Of a DNA stretch of 64,000 nt, positions 36,043 through 47,900 are shown piece after piece. The DNA is taken from assembly GCA_040954595.2 (NCBI GenBank), contig CM082576.2, positions 13,826,001-13,890,000 of the forward strand, read 5' to 3'. The translations under genes and the position numbers were made by a program. Positions within the stretch are counted from its first letter, which is position 1, and the number at the start of each line of letters is the position of its first letter. The notes beneath the pieces are model-generated. The model was not told the origin of the DNA. It saw only the letters and a program-made list of their open reading frames with translations, and made no database searches. Source of the stretch: Balanoglossus misakiensis (lineage: Eukaryota > Hemichordata).

Positions 36043-36215
36043 TATAGTCAAACCCCTGTTAGTGGCCACCCCTATATAGTGGCCACTTTTGTTACAGTCC
36101 CTGTGCAATTCACATTTGCATTAATTAACCTCTATATTAAGGTCACCTCTCTATAAAGGCCAGTTTAGGAAAGTCCCTTGACTGGCAACTAGCACTATAG
36201 AGAGGTTTGACTGTA
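36043..36215. mobile_element. MITE family 2, copy 1 (TA-flanked)
   Basis: Inverted ends TAGTCAAACC...GGTTTGACTG are flanked by TA. It shares an interior with the copy at 39354 (CTATATAGTGGCC, TTAGGAAAGTCCCTTGACT). The TA flanks and CAGTCAAACC-type ends fit Tc1/mariner/pogo-derived MITEs. Non-coding. Confidence 0.8.
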
Positions 36216-36434
36216 TATGAAGTTGGTCATTTCATGTGATAATTTTAGTAGTAGACTCCGATGACAATGTGTCTTTATCACCTTAAATGGTCATTGGTGT
36301 GTGTAAATGTGCATATTTTGATAGAGAAAATGCAAAAAGCTGTACACCAATTTTATGAAAGGAGGTGTTTATGTATTATTTTGTCATAGAAAAAAGCATT
36401 TATTAAAAACATGAGTTTCACTATTAAACCTCAG

Positions 36435-36621
36435 AATGCAAGCCACAGCTGGCGATACCGAAAAAGCCATCGGAAAAGAGCTGGATGAGAGAGAGAAATT
36501 CAAGGCTGAAGTTGTTGAAGCCTTGGATTATTTACAAAAGACAAGAGACAACGTTGATGTGATTGATGTCAGTATTGGACCCTACCCAGCCGATGTTGAC
36601 AAGAAACTCACAGAGAAAAAG
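36435..36621 (+). CDS. Rod exon, second half of a split repeat unit
   Basis: 187 nt, one base completes the split codon. Acceptor cctcag|AATGCA, donor AAG|gtaaga. It includes REKFKAEVVEALDYLQKTRD and ends KKLTEKK. The pair sums to 366 nt (122 residues), the longest unit here. Confidence 0.88.
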
Positions 36622-37005
36622 GTAAGATTGGCGGTCAGTAGCAACTAGGAATTGTTATCCTTTCCATAATACTTGATTAGTACGTACATTAGGTTTTATT
36701 TGATGGTATCTAAAACAATTTTTGCACAAGATTATTTGATTGCCTTATTTTAGGTTTTGTCGTATTAATAATGTCAGAGTTAAAAGAAACTTTGATTGTG
36801 TGGTATTTCATACTGTGAAGGATTTTATCTTCATTGGCTCTATTTTTGAATAGATAAATCTGAATATTCCAAATTCGTTTTCTAGTATATTTACGTTAAA
36901 AGAGACACGGTTAGAGTCTGCAGAAAATTAAACTTGGAGTTCCGCTTTTAGAGAAATATCGCATCCAGTGCAAAATAATTTGAGCATTTGATTTTATCTT
37001 ACCAG

Positions 37006-37314
37006 CAATTGGAGGAGGCACTGGCTGCCAGACTAAACGATGTGGACAAAGCAACCAAGACACAAGGCGAAAGATACTCCGCCAAGTCCGCTGTGATACC
37101 GGAAGAAATCCAGAAAGAAATCGAGAAACTGCAAGCTATAGAACAAGATGTCAAGGAAAAGCTGGGTGAAAAGGAAGGAAATCTGGCACAGGCCAAGGAA
37201 CTGAGGGAGCACTTTGTAGGAAATCTGGACAGCATTGAGAAGGAACTGCAAGAAACCAAAGAGAAGATAGATGAAGACATTGTCAGTATTCCAGATGACG
37301 TTGTAGCACACAAG
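37006..37314 (+). CDS. Spectrin-repeat exon (103 aa)
   Basis: 309 nt, phase 0, acceptor taccag|CAATTG, donor AAG|gtaagt. It reads from QLEEALAARLNDVDKATKTQ through EIEKLQAIEQDVKEKLGEKE to PDDVVAHK. Strongly charged coiled helix with no helix-A tryptophan. Confidence 0.9.
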
Positions 37315-37676
37315 GTAAGTTTGGTTTGTGAATGCGTTCATGCCCACTTCGCTGCGTATAGGTCTGACTACAACTTTGAATGCGGTAGGCTTATACCCGA
37401 CATGAAGTGTGGTGGTGAAAGGCAGGTGGGTGGTTAGAATTTCGCTCCTAAAAGTTTGAAATGAGTTCCTTGAATCAGTTGACTATAACGAATCTTACAT
37501 CACAGATAAATCCATCTAGTGATACAAAAATTGTTGGAAAAATTAGCTTATTCCACGTTGGATACCTTGCAATCTTTGCCATCTCATATTTGAAATCCTT
37601 GATATCCTAATAAAAATTGGGATGTTTGAAGAAACAAATGACAGCCACAACCTTTTTTTTTTGTCTCTCGTGACAG

Positions 37677-38003
37677 GAGGTCTTCCAAGACCTGGACGAA
37701 ATACAAGAAAAAGTCGACAAACTGCAGGAACAAGCCCACATGATCACCGAGCAGACGCAGAACGAAGACGAGCGACAGGCCATAGTGGCCACCATCGCCG
37801 CGCTGCAACACAAACACGCCGAACTGCACCACAGCGCCGAGTTGAAGAACGCCAAACTGGAAGAGGGAGCCGAAACCTGGAACGAGTACCAGGAGGCCAT
37901 GGAGTTTGTTGGACAGTGGATAGAAAAAGGCGCGCCGGTGGTCACCACGCAGATTGTGGCAAATACATTGGATGATGTCAAAGACCAGCTCCAAACTCAT
38001 CAG
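37677..38003 (+). CDS. Spectrin-repeat exon (109 aa)
   Basis: 327 nt, phase 0, acceptor tgacag|GAGGTC, donor CAG|gtgagc. It includes LDEIQEKVDKLQEQAHMITE and the helix-A WNEYQEAMEFVGQWIEKG, ending DQLQTHQ. Confidence 0.92.
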
Positions 38004-38364
38004 GTGAGCGCAAAAAAACAGAAAGGCCTTGTTAGCAATGACCCTAGTGAACCGTTACTAAAAATAAGTGTCGTTTTGGCAATATATAATAATACTCCAT
38101 GAAAAGAATAGCATACCACGCGCTTTGTTGTGAGTTTTGTACCTTGTTTACCTCGCATGTAGATTTAGAAGGAATAACAAAGGGCTTTAACAGGCCACAG
38201 GGTTCATGGAGTTTGACCTAACTTTTGTCGACGTATTGGCTGAGAGCCAAGTGTCTTCAGTAAACATGCCATCAAGACTGACAGGGTAGCAAGAAATTGA
38301 CTAACTAGATAACATTGCTTTGGTTAGCGGTTGCACCATCAGATGTACAGTATGATTACTGACA

Positions 38365-38576
38365 TACTGTAAAACATGTTATTTTCGCGAGCAATAAATG
38401 TTCGCGAAATACGCGAGAGCCAATAAAACATGAAAATAAAAAGTCGCGTAAAAATGTTTTTCGGAGATTACAATGCAGTGAAATACGAGAACGCGAAAAT
38501 TGATCCTCGCGTAACAGTTGCCTCTTTTGATATCGCGAAAAAATTTCATGTCGCGAAAATGACCTGTTTTACAGTA
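38365..38576 (+). repeat. Palindromic MITE, family 1 (copy 2)
   Basis: A 212-bp element with TACTGTAAAACA at the left and TGTTTTACAGTA at the right. The interior is rich in CGCGAAA and CGCGAG words and has the AGTCGCGTAAAAATG block. It is the fullest copy in the window; copy 1 lacks about 40 bp of its right part (around GTTGCCTCTTTTGATATCG). Confidence 0.87.
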
Positions 38577-38784
38577 CATCATAAACCAGGCCAACATTTC
38601 AATTAGAAATAGTTCAAATCCTTTCTTTCCTGTTGGTTGCTATCCACAGTTTCAGTACTTATCAAAACTGAGGATATGTGCAATATTGGAGGCAAAAATT
38701 CTAACAGTAAATTTCAAGGGCTTTCGTTTTCCCAAAGAAGTGCAAACACTGACGTTTTGTCGTTCGTTTGATTTTTTATGCCAG

Positions 38785-39093
38785 GCTGTGTTGCAAGAAT
38801 CAGCGCCAGTGGAAAGCAAAGTAGCCATGCTGAAAGCTGCAACTGAGAAGCTCGCACACATATTCACAGCGGAGGAACTGCAAGAGAAAACTGCAGACAT
38901 CTCGGAACACGTCAAGAACTTGGAAAATGTCGCCGCTCAACGAGCAAAGGTTCTAGAAGAAAAAGCCAGGAAGTGGGAGGAATGTGAGAAGGAAGTCGTT
39001 GATCTGCAAGACGGAATCGATCATCTCAAAGAGTCGCTCTTTGACCCAGGTCTTGATGAGAAAGAACTCAGAGAGCAGTTCAAGATTCACAAA
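38785..39093 (+). CDS. Spectrin-repeat exon (103 aa)
   Basis: 309 nt, phase 0, acceptor tgccag|GCTGTG, donor AAA|gtaagc. It includes VAMLKAATEKLAHIFTAEEL and RKWEECEKEVVDLQDGIDHL, ending REQFKIHK. Confidence 0.9.
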
Positions 39094-39353
39094 GTAAGCA
39101 TATTTTACTCTCAAATTATTGGCCACGTAGTTGAGAATACAGTGACTTCAGAATGAGAATAAAATGCCAAGGTCATTAGTAGTTAATTCAGACTGACTAA
39201 TTAGATTGTTTTTCCTTGAAATTTGTTTTTACGTTCATTTTTAATGCCAATGAAAAAGCATTTAAATGAATACTTTATAAGTTGGCATCGTCAGATAAAA
39301 TAAAGTAAGAAATAATTTCTTATGTGCAATATACCAATATTCTGGATACCAAC

Positions 39354-39536
39354 TACAGTCAAACCTGTGTTAGCGGCAACCTCTATATAGTGGTCACCTC
39401 TATATGATGGCCACTTTATTACAGTCATTGCTCAATTTACGTGTGCATTAATTGACCTGTCTATAAAGGCCACCTGTCTATAAAGGCTAGTTTAGGAAAG
39501 TCCCTTGACTAACCACTACAGACAGGTTAGACTGTA
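39354..39536. mobile_element. MITE family 2, copy 2 (TA-flanked)
   Basis: Inverted ends CAGTCAAACC...GGTTAGACTG are flanked by TA, in the same orientation as and clearly homologous to 36043-36215. It ends 54 bp upstream of the splice acceptor at 39590. Confidence 0.8.
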
Positions 39537-39590
39537 TTGCAGATTAAATTCACCTCATCTGAACAAAGTGTCCCTTCCTTCCCTTGACAG

Positions 39591-39776
39591 CAACTGACAT
39601 CAGAGCTGGAAGGTTACAAAGAGAGACTTGGCACCCTTCGCGAAAAGAAGAAGGAAGTCATGGATGAAAACCAACCGGAAGATGCCATGCAACAAAAGAT
39701 GGAGGAGGACATAGCCAAATTAGAAGAAGCCATCGCAGGCCACAAACACATGCTTGAAGAAGCTGTCAACAAACAG
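39591..39776 (+). CDS. Rod exon, first half of a split repeat unit (62 aa)
   Basis: 186 nt, phase 0, acceptor tgacag|CAACTG, donor CAG|gtaaat. It includes SELEGYKERLGTLREKKKEV and MEEDIAKLEEAIAGHKHMLE. With the next exon it sums to 312 nt, about one repeat. Confidence 0.88.
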
Positions 39777-40460
39777 GTAAATTCTAGCCACAATAAATTT
39801 TACCAATACAAATACAGTGTGGGCATTGTTGTTATGGAAACGTCTATCTGCTGCTTTTTCTGTCTACTATGTGAAAAAAGTCTATACTTTTGTTCTGACT
39901 GACTTGTTTGTTTGTTATTGTGCACGTTTTACCACTTTTTTTATCTGGTTTCATCAAATGTCAAGTTAAGAGTCTCAAAATCTATACCTATGATCTCACT
40001 TATTTCTAATAGTTGGCTTGATATTTGTCTGTTTGATTACGTGTTGTTGTTTGCACTACATAGTGGTTATGGCGTGGTGTTCTATTTATTTGTTTATTTT
40101 GTAGTCTTTGTTCCTGCACTCTTTGTTGTTGTAGAGTAGTAAAATATTGTAGGCTTCAAATTTTGTGTCTTCTTTTCTGTGATAAAATTTCATTTGCAAA
40201 GATGATGATCTTGCGACATCATTTTTCTCTTCGATAAATTCATGTACATATATTTAAAGCTACATTTTCTGACTTTACAAATTCCTACCACATTCTATCT
40301 AGCAAATCTTACTGTCGGTAAATCTGTGTCTAAATTTGAACCCAATACAGTTTTCTGTACAATGTCATTGTATATCTGTGATAATGCAATCTCTTAATCT
40401 TATTCTTAAGTAATCTCTTTGTTTTCCCAATTGTCCTGCTGTACATCCACAAATTTAGTT

Positions 40461-40542
40461 TTCTGTTTGTTTGTTTGTTTGTTTGTTTTTCTGTTTGTTT
40501 GTTTGTTTGTTTGTTTGTTTGTCTATCTGTCTGTTTGTTTGT
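40461..40542. repeat. GTTT tetranucleotide repeat
   Basis: A (GTTT)n run with a few C/T interruptions in the intron 39777-40908, which otherwise shows nothing supportable. Confidence 0.9.
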
Positions 40543-40908
40543 AACTGTTTGCATTTATGTAAACTGTGCAATCTTACATGTAAAGTCAGTCTTGCTATCC
40601 AACAACTTCTCATGTACTTATCTGTTGCTAGTTTATTAGTGACCCATATTGTGTACATATAAATATACCCTTTCCCCAAGCCATGTCACTGTCTACTTGA
40701 CAATCATTCCTAGAAATGATATCTATGTCTACATGTATACCAACTCTGCTCTCTTGCCTACAATGTTTTACGAATGAAATAATCTTGTCTTTTTTCCTAC
40801 AGCACAGGGAGTGTGGAGATCAAGGCTTTTTTAATTTTCCTGCTATGTATAGTTGTACACTCTAGTCTTAGTACTAAACTAGTCAACTCCTTACTCGTTG
40901 ATCCACAG

Positions 40909-41034
40909 GATGAGTATGACTCTGAAGTAGATAGAATGACTGCCCGTATCAAAGAGATCCAGGAGATATTGAGTGCCACTCCAGTGGCACACACCAGTCT
41001 AGAAAGTCTGAAGAAACAATTAGCTGAACATGAT
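40909..41034 (+). CDS. Rod exon, second half of a split repeat unit (42 aa)
   Basis: 126 nt, phase 0, acceptor ccacag|GATGAG, donor GAT|gtatgt. It reads DEYDSEVDRMTARIKEIQEI and ends KKQLAEHD, in the same position as the xxLxxHQ endings of other repeat exons. Confidence 0.85.
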
Positions 41035-41988
41035 GTATGTTAATCTGCAGGCGTGTGGGCAAAACAAAACAAAAAACGAACGAAAAAAAGATAATCGGCT
41101 AAGTTTGATCATATCTCAAAAGTTCAATATAACCACATTTTCCATCCGGCTAACTGTGTGTTGTGTTGCAATTTATTTTTTATTTGCTGTGATTTGACAA
41201 AGCAGCAAAAAGGCAATATATGATTTCATAAATGCATGGCATAATCAGAAAACGAAAAAAGCAGACTTGCATGGGACAAAATTGACTGAACATTGAAAGC
41301 AAATTTACAACTTTATTTCAATGTTTACATTTCTGTTATTTGAATTTATAAATGATTGTCTGATCACAGTGTACATCTCAATATTTGGAAAAATTCACAG
41401 CTCATTCATTTGCTTGCTTGCTTGCTTGTTTGGGGCTTTAAGCAGTGTGCAGTTTATATTTTTCATGTTTGGTTTGATTTTTGGTTTTGAACATCATCCC
41501 ATACACTGTCCATACATCCTGACTTTCCAGACCCAAAAGCTCTGAGTGGTATTTCACTCAGCGCATGCTTTTACTTCATTGAACCACTGTTAGGTATACA
41601 TTTGCTTGCAAAAAAACACTACCCTTTTTCCCAACCCTTACCCATCCCACACCATTTTTCCTCCAGCATAACATCCATGTGGTCAGCTTGAGCTTCTTGG
41701 GATATTCGGCCTGTCCTGCAGGCTCTCTAGATCATTCTCATGTTCTCTCCATCCAAGTAAATCATGTTTTGCTATATACACACCATCATTTCATGTGTTT
41801 TTTATTGGTTTGACATGCATTCATAGCAAGAATTGATCTTCAGAGTGGATGCAGAATTCAGCGTGGGTGTGTTGCGTAAAATGCCTGAATCCTATACTCT
41901 GGACTTCAATCCTTGCTGAGAATCTCTAAGAACATGCAGTGGGTACCTAATACTAATCTGTATACAACTGCTTTGATCACTCTTGTAG

Positions 41989-44900
41989 GCCCTGCGAGCG
42001 GAGGTACGAAGCTATGAGGACGAAATCGAGGCCATCAATGCAAAGACAGAGGAACTCTACCAACTCACGGCGGATAGGTCAGGCGCAAGGAGAGCTGCCT
42101 TTGAAAGTTTCTTTCCAGAGTTGAACGAACCACTTTCCGAGGTGGCATACCAGACGCGGGTGGCTCCCATTGTAGCCAGCGAGCAGGAGCAACAGTTGGA
42201 AGACCATCCGCGGACGCAGACCGTCTTTGTCCAAGATCCCAACACTAAAAAAATATCCAGGGTTGTCCCCGGGGACGACAAAGAAGGAGTCATGGTTCAT
42301 GAAGAATTCGTCCGAGGAACGATGGTCGTCAGGAAAGCATATCCAGAGGACGCAGGAGAAGGTATCACAGGATATGAAGACGATTTACTTGCATTGGGTA
42401 AGGATGCACTTGATACTGGCAAGGCGGAACGGAAATTACATCCGGAGGAATTTGTCAAAGCGGACACTCGCGGACCAACGACGGCGGTGGAAGGCGGTGT
42501 AATATCTAAAGATAAGGTGAAGTTGACAGAAGAAGGTTGGAGTGAGGAGGATCTCCTTGCCCTGGGCAGAGACAGACCTGACAAGAGTACAGGAGTTCTG
42601 ATGGAGCACCCAGCATATCAGACAGCCACAAAAGGATTTTCTGTTGGAACAACGGCAGGAGTACAACATCAGCAGCCACTTGAACACGGTGTTGGATCGA
42701 TGAGGCTTGAGCCATCTTCTATACCAGAAGGTATGACAGCTGCCGAATGGAGGCAACACCCATCTTATGTTCAACAGGGTGTGATACCAGAGGGTATGAC
42801 AGCTGAAGAATGGAGACAACACCCATCTTATGTTCAACAGGGTGTGATACCAGAGGGTATGACAGCTGAAGAATGGAGACAACACCCATCTTATGTTCAA
42901 CAGGGTGTGATACCAGAGGGTATGACAGCTGAAGAATGGAGACAACACCCATCTTATGTTCAACAGGGTGTGATACCAGAGGGTATGACAGCTGAAGAAT
43001 GGAGACAACACCCATCTTATGTTCAACAGGGTGTGATACCAGAGGGTATGACAGCTGAAGAATGGAGACAACACCCATCTTATGTTCAACAGGGTGTGAT
43101 ACCAGAGGGTATGACAGCTGAAGAATGGAGACAACACCCATCTTATGTTCAACAGGGTGTGATACCAGAGGGTATGACAGCTGAAGAATGGAGACAACAC
43201 CCATCTTATGATCAACAGGGTGTGATACCAGAGGGTATGACAGCTGAAGAATGGAGACAACACCCATCTTATGTTCAACAGGGTGTGATACCAGAGGGTA
43301 TGACAGCTGAAGAATGGAGACAACACCCATCTTATGTTCAACAGGGTGTGATACCAGAGGGTATGACAGCTGAAGAATGGAGACAACACCCATCTTATGT
43401 TCAACAGGGTGTGATACCAGAGGGTATGACAGCTGAAGAATGGAGACAACACCCATCTTATGTTCAACAGGGTGTGATACCAGAAGGTATGACAGCTGAA
43501 GAATGGAGACAACACCCATCTTATGCACCAGAGCATGCTTCCGCCATCCAAGGTGGACAGGTCCCAGAACAATCACCCAAGTACACTGGAGTCACACGAA
43601 GAAAACCTGAATATGCAAGGGAAGAATTCAAGGCAGGAAGATTGCCATCTGAAGATTCTGGCATATATTCCAGGTCTGAAAGTGTGAGCACTAGTGGAGG
43701 AAACGGTCCAAAGTCTGGGCAGTCATATTTAGACGACAGTATGTCCAGAGAGCTCATGGATACCGCTCCCAGTGGCTGGAGGCCGGACAGCAGTCCAGAG
43801 AGATCTTCTCCACACGGGTCGCGAAAGAGTAGCCCAGAGAGGAAACCAGAAAGAGGTGCATCTCCTGCTCTGCGCCCAGCATCAGGTGGGACGTTTGTCG
43901 TAGTGGACAGCTCTGGCAAAATTGTCAGCGAAAGTATCGTCCAGCCGATTGAAGGTTCTGCTGGCCAGGTTTTCAGGTATGTGGATCCTGCAGACCTTCC
44001 TCCAGAGCTATATGCAGAGTATGCGGCCCAATCAGAGGACCAGCCGCGACCGGAAACTGCGGAAGAAGGCGTTCAAGCAGGATTGCCGGTGGAAGGTCCC
44101 AAGAAGTCTGCGTACATTCTAACAGGTGCTGTTCAAGCCAGCACCTCCCTGGATAAGGGCCTTCAAAGAGTACAAGAGGGTGATCTCTCAAGAGGAAGCA
44201 CGCCAGCCTCATCCAGAGAAGCGAGTCCGGATAGAAAGAAGGATCGCTACCAACCAGGTGAGATATGTGCTCATGAAATTAATAGGGCGGAGCATAGTGT
44301 TGTAACTGTTGTTCCTGTGCATGTGGAAAGTGAAGTTGTACGGAAGGATGCGAAAGAAGGTGAGGTGAATGCTGATAGTGATATTTCGACTGATGTTCCT
44401 TCCTCTTACTCCTTTCCTTTGCATGAACATGTTCTTCCTAGTACTGGTCTACCTGACTATCCTTCTAATAAGATTATATTGCACGTACCTTCCATTCAGA
44501 CTGACAGCTTTGAACTAAGTTACACTGAACAAACTGACTCGGAGAAAAACATGGTTAAATTACCAGAACAAAAGGTAGAATTTGTAAGTGGACGGGAAAA
44601 TTTGTGTACCAAGGATCCTGAAATTATCAAAGTTGAAATTTCTCTAGCAACAACAAAAAATGAGACCGTTGAAACATTTTCATTTGTGACAATGGATGAC
44701 AAAGGTGACATACCCATAGAAACAACCATCCCTACCACAATCGTACATGTACCTGCAGAAATGCATGGCACTGTAGACTTCCTAAGTGATATCCCACCTG
44801 CTACCCTCCCAACTGAACTGACCCCACTCAGATCACACCGTTTGCCACAAGAAGTAGTTGTAGTTAAGCACAATAAACGCGGAGGCGTTCTTCCTGTATC

Positions 44901-47900
44901 ACCTGCTCTGCCTGAGGCGTGGCAAAGTGAACCAGAAGAGCTACCTGCAGATGAATCACATGAGAAAGGGAATATTACATTTGATATTGTTGAAGAAGCA
45001 GTTGAAATTGCCCCTGTTGAATCTCAGCCACAAGTGTGTGATGCATCTGCAGGGATTTGCCCTGGTTTGGAATATGTGGTAGAGCAAGAACTGCCATCTG
45101 CAACATCCACAGCTGTAGAATCTGAGCTTGTAATGCCATTAGAACAGAAGCCTCCAACAGCTATAGATATTGATTTTGCTAAAGGAAATTTGCTTCTAGA
45201 GGGACACGAAGCAATATCAAATGAAGGGGTACTATTATCTGATGGATTTTATGGAAAATATGAAAGGTATGTATCAATGCCGCGACAAGAGGCAATTGTA
45301 AGCTGGGTCAAAGATAATGGTGATTATAATGTGATAATGACGCCGGCAGATCAAAGCTTAGATGGCATAATTGCAGGTTTGCCACAAGAAGAAGAAGACA
45401 AACCTAAACGTGATGAAGAATACATGGTGTCACCAGAACCTCTTCGGGAGTCTAAATATCCAGAAACTTCAACTGCTGTTTCGTCAACTGTACAAGAAAC
45501 TTCAGAAATGTCCAGCGCATATGTTGGAAGGTTAGATGAACCATTGGAAACAGTGTCCACAGAACAGCTACCTTCCCAACCTTATGCTGAAGATGAATCA
45601 GAAGAAGAGGAGAAGCCACTACACAAATTAGAACACCAAGCCCCTATGTTAATGGAGAAAGGGGAAACAGAAATTGACAAAGTGCAGAAATACGAAACGG
45701 AAAGAATTGCTGACATGCAAGACGAACCTGAAGAAGGGCAAGAAGCATCGCCCACATCTACTGAACCTGAGAGGCAAGTTCAACCAGAGCCAAATATTGA
45801 AGCATCTGCTCTAATATCTGTGCCACTGTCAGAAAACGCTATTACTGAGGTGACCATAGGTGTAACAATTCCATCAGAAATGCGTATGATTTCCGAGGAA
45901 GGAGCCTTTGATGAAATTCCTGAAGCTGTACTTCCGACTAGAGAGTATGTTTCACCAAAAACAAGTGATGTGCATGAATCTGAAGAATTGGACGTTGCTA
46001 AAGATGATGAAGTTGATGTGTTAACAGAGCCAGAGAAAACTGCTACATTCCCTTCTATTATTCACCCAGTACAAGAACTTGTTGGAGCTGGATCACAGAC
46101 TGTTGAGGGTCTTAAGGAGGAGGCAGACTATGGTGAAACTTCAGATGAGCATGAGAACATTCAGATGGAAATGCCATCAGTTGAATATGCATTTCCCAAA
46201 GAAGTAATAAGCGAAGACGAAAGACAGCCTGAAAGTGAAGCAGATCAACACCAAGCTTCCAAGTTAGATGAACCAGAGACAACAGGTAAAAGACAACCGA
46301 GTTGGGATGATGACAGACTTGAAGAGTCTGACAAAAAAGAAGTATCTGCGAAGGATGAGAAAGGTTCATATGGAGAACGGATTATACCGACAAAACGAAG
46401 AAAATTGAGTGAAAGCTCAACATCGTCCAGTAGTACTTCATCAGATGAGAGTGACGAAAACCTGATTGAACGGTCATTACCTGAAATTAAAGGCATACAA
46501 GATAAACCTGATGAATTTCAAGAAGAGGCAGGCTTGGAAACTGTGCCTGATGTTCACACTGGAAAGTTGGTGGAGGGCTATTCTGAAATAGCAGCTGAAG
46601 ATGGCAGTGTGGTTATTGAAAGGACGCCTATGCATTATGCAGCAGAGTCAACAGAGTTGTCACCGTATGAAGATACTGACAAGTATGCTAAAACTCTCTT
46701 GACTGACCAAGTGGCAGAAGAGAATATTGTAGTGGAAACACCAAAGCAGGAGGCGCTTACAATAAGTGACACTTCAATCGAAGGAGAGCTTGAATTGGCT
46801 TATAAAGAAGGAACCATCAGTGATGTAACAGTAGAACATATGGGTGAGCCACTACCTCTTGAAACAATTGAGCATTTTGAAATGGCTCATGAGGAGAATG
46901 CTGACCTGAAAACTTCTGTCGGAATAGATGTTGAAAGAACCGAAGAACATTATGTTGCTCCTGTAAGTAAGACAGGGGAAGACAAAAAGCCAAGACCAGA
47001 ACTTGAAGTCATCTCTTTGATTGAACATACCATGCCTGTTGAAGAAATTCATGTGGATGGAGACACGGTTGAAAAGGTTAAAATGCTAGAAGACATGCCC
47101 CAAAGTGAGGATGAACAGTTGTTCACCGGACCAGTAGATGCAAAACCAGATTTAAAAAGAGAGCATGTTGTTGTTGTCACATCGGAAGAACCTGAAACGA
47201 AAAAGGCAAAGGCAGTGGAAGACCAAGGTCACCCATCTCCTACTTTGGTGGTCCATCCAGTAAAATTGGATGAGGCAAAAGAAAATTTTATGGATACAGA
47301 AACATCTCTTGCAGTGGGAAGAGACAGGCCTGATGTCAAAGAAGCAGAAAAGGTGGATCATCCTGTAGAACTCTCAAAAGCAGAAGGTGTGAGAGCTGAA
47401 TTCAGAGTGGATGAAATGGCTGTAGACAAAGATAAATTTGCTCCTGAAGTGAAGGATATGAGCGAGGAAGACCTTCTTTCAGTGGGAAGAGACAGACCTG
47501 ATGTCAAAGAAGCAGAAAAGGTAGACCTCACAAAAGCAGAAGGTGTGAGAGCTGAATTCAGAGTGGATGAAATTGCTGTAGACAAAGATCAATTTGCTCC
47601 TGAAGTGAAGGATATGAGCGAGGAAGACCTTCTTTCAATGGGAAGAGACAGACCTGATGTCAAAGAAGCAGAAAAGGTAGAACTCACAAAAGCAGAAGGT
47701 GTGAGAGCTGAATTCAGAGTGGATGAAATGGCTGTAGACAAAGATCAATTTGCTCCTGAAGTGAAAGACATGAGCGAGGAAGACCTTCTTTCAATGGGAA
47801 GAGACAGACCTGATGTCAAAGAAGCAGAAAAGGTAGAACTCACAAAAGCAGAAGGTGTGAGAGCTGAATTCGGAGTGGATGAAATGGCTGTAGACAAAGA

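Larger units (their letters stand above)
31418..41988. other. Introns between 31418 and 41988
   Basis: Introns over 300 nt: 31418-32279, 32604-33627, 33949-34324, 34652-35777, 35957-36434, 36622-37005, 37315-37676, 38004-38784, 39094-39590, 39777-40908 and 41035-41988. Their only recognisable contents are the MITEs at 32618, 36043, 38365 and 39354, the GTTT run at 40461 and a short GCTT run near 41408. No other gene is seen. Confidence 0.65.

Noticed and set aside
40330-40679. Frames of NKQT or FVCL repeats on both strands
   Set aside because: Produced by the GTTT tetranucleotide run.
42436-43576. Long minus-strand frames (378 and 285 codons) made of repeated 21-residue units
   Set aside because: They are antisense shadows of array A: a 63-bp unit without stops stays open in every frame. 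No splice sites or start context support them.
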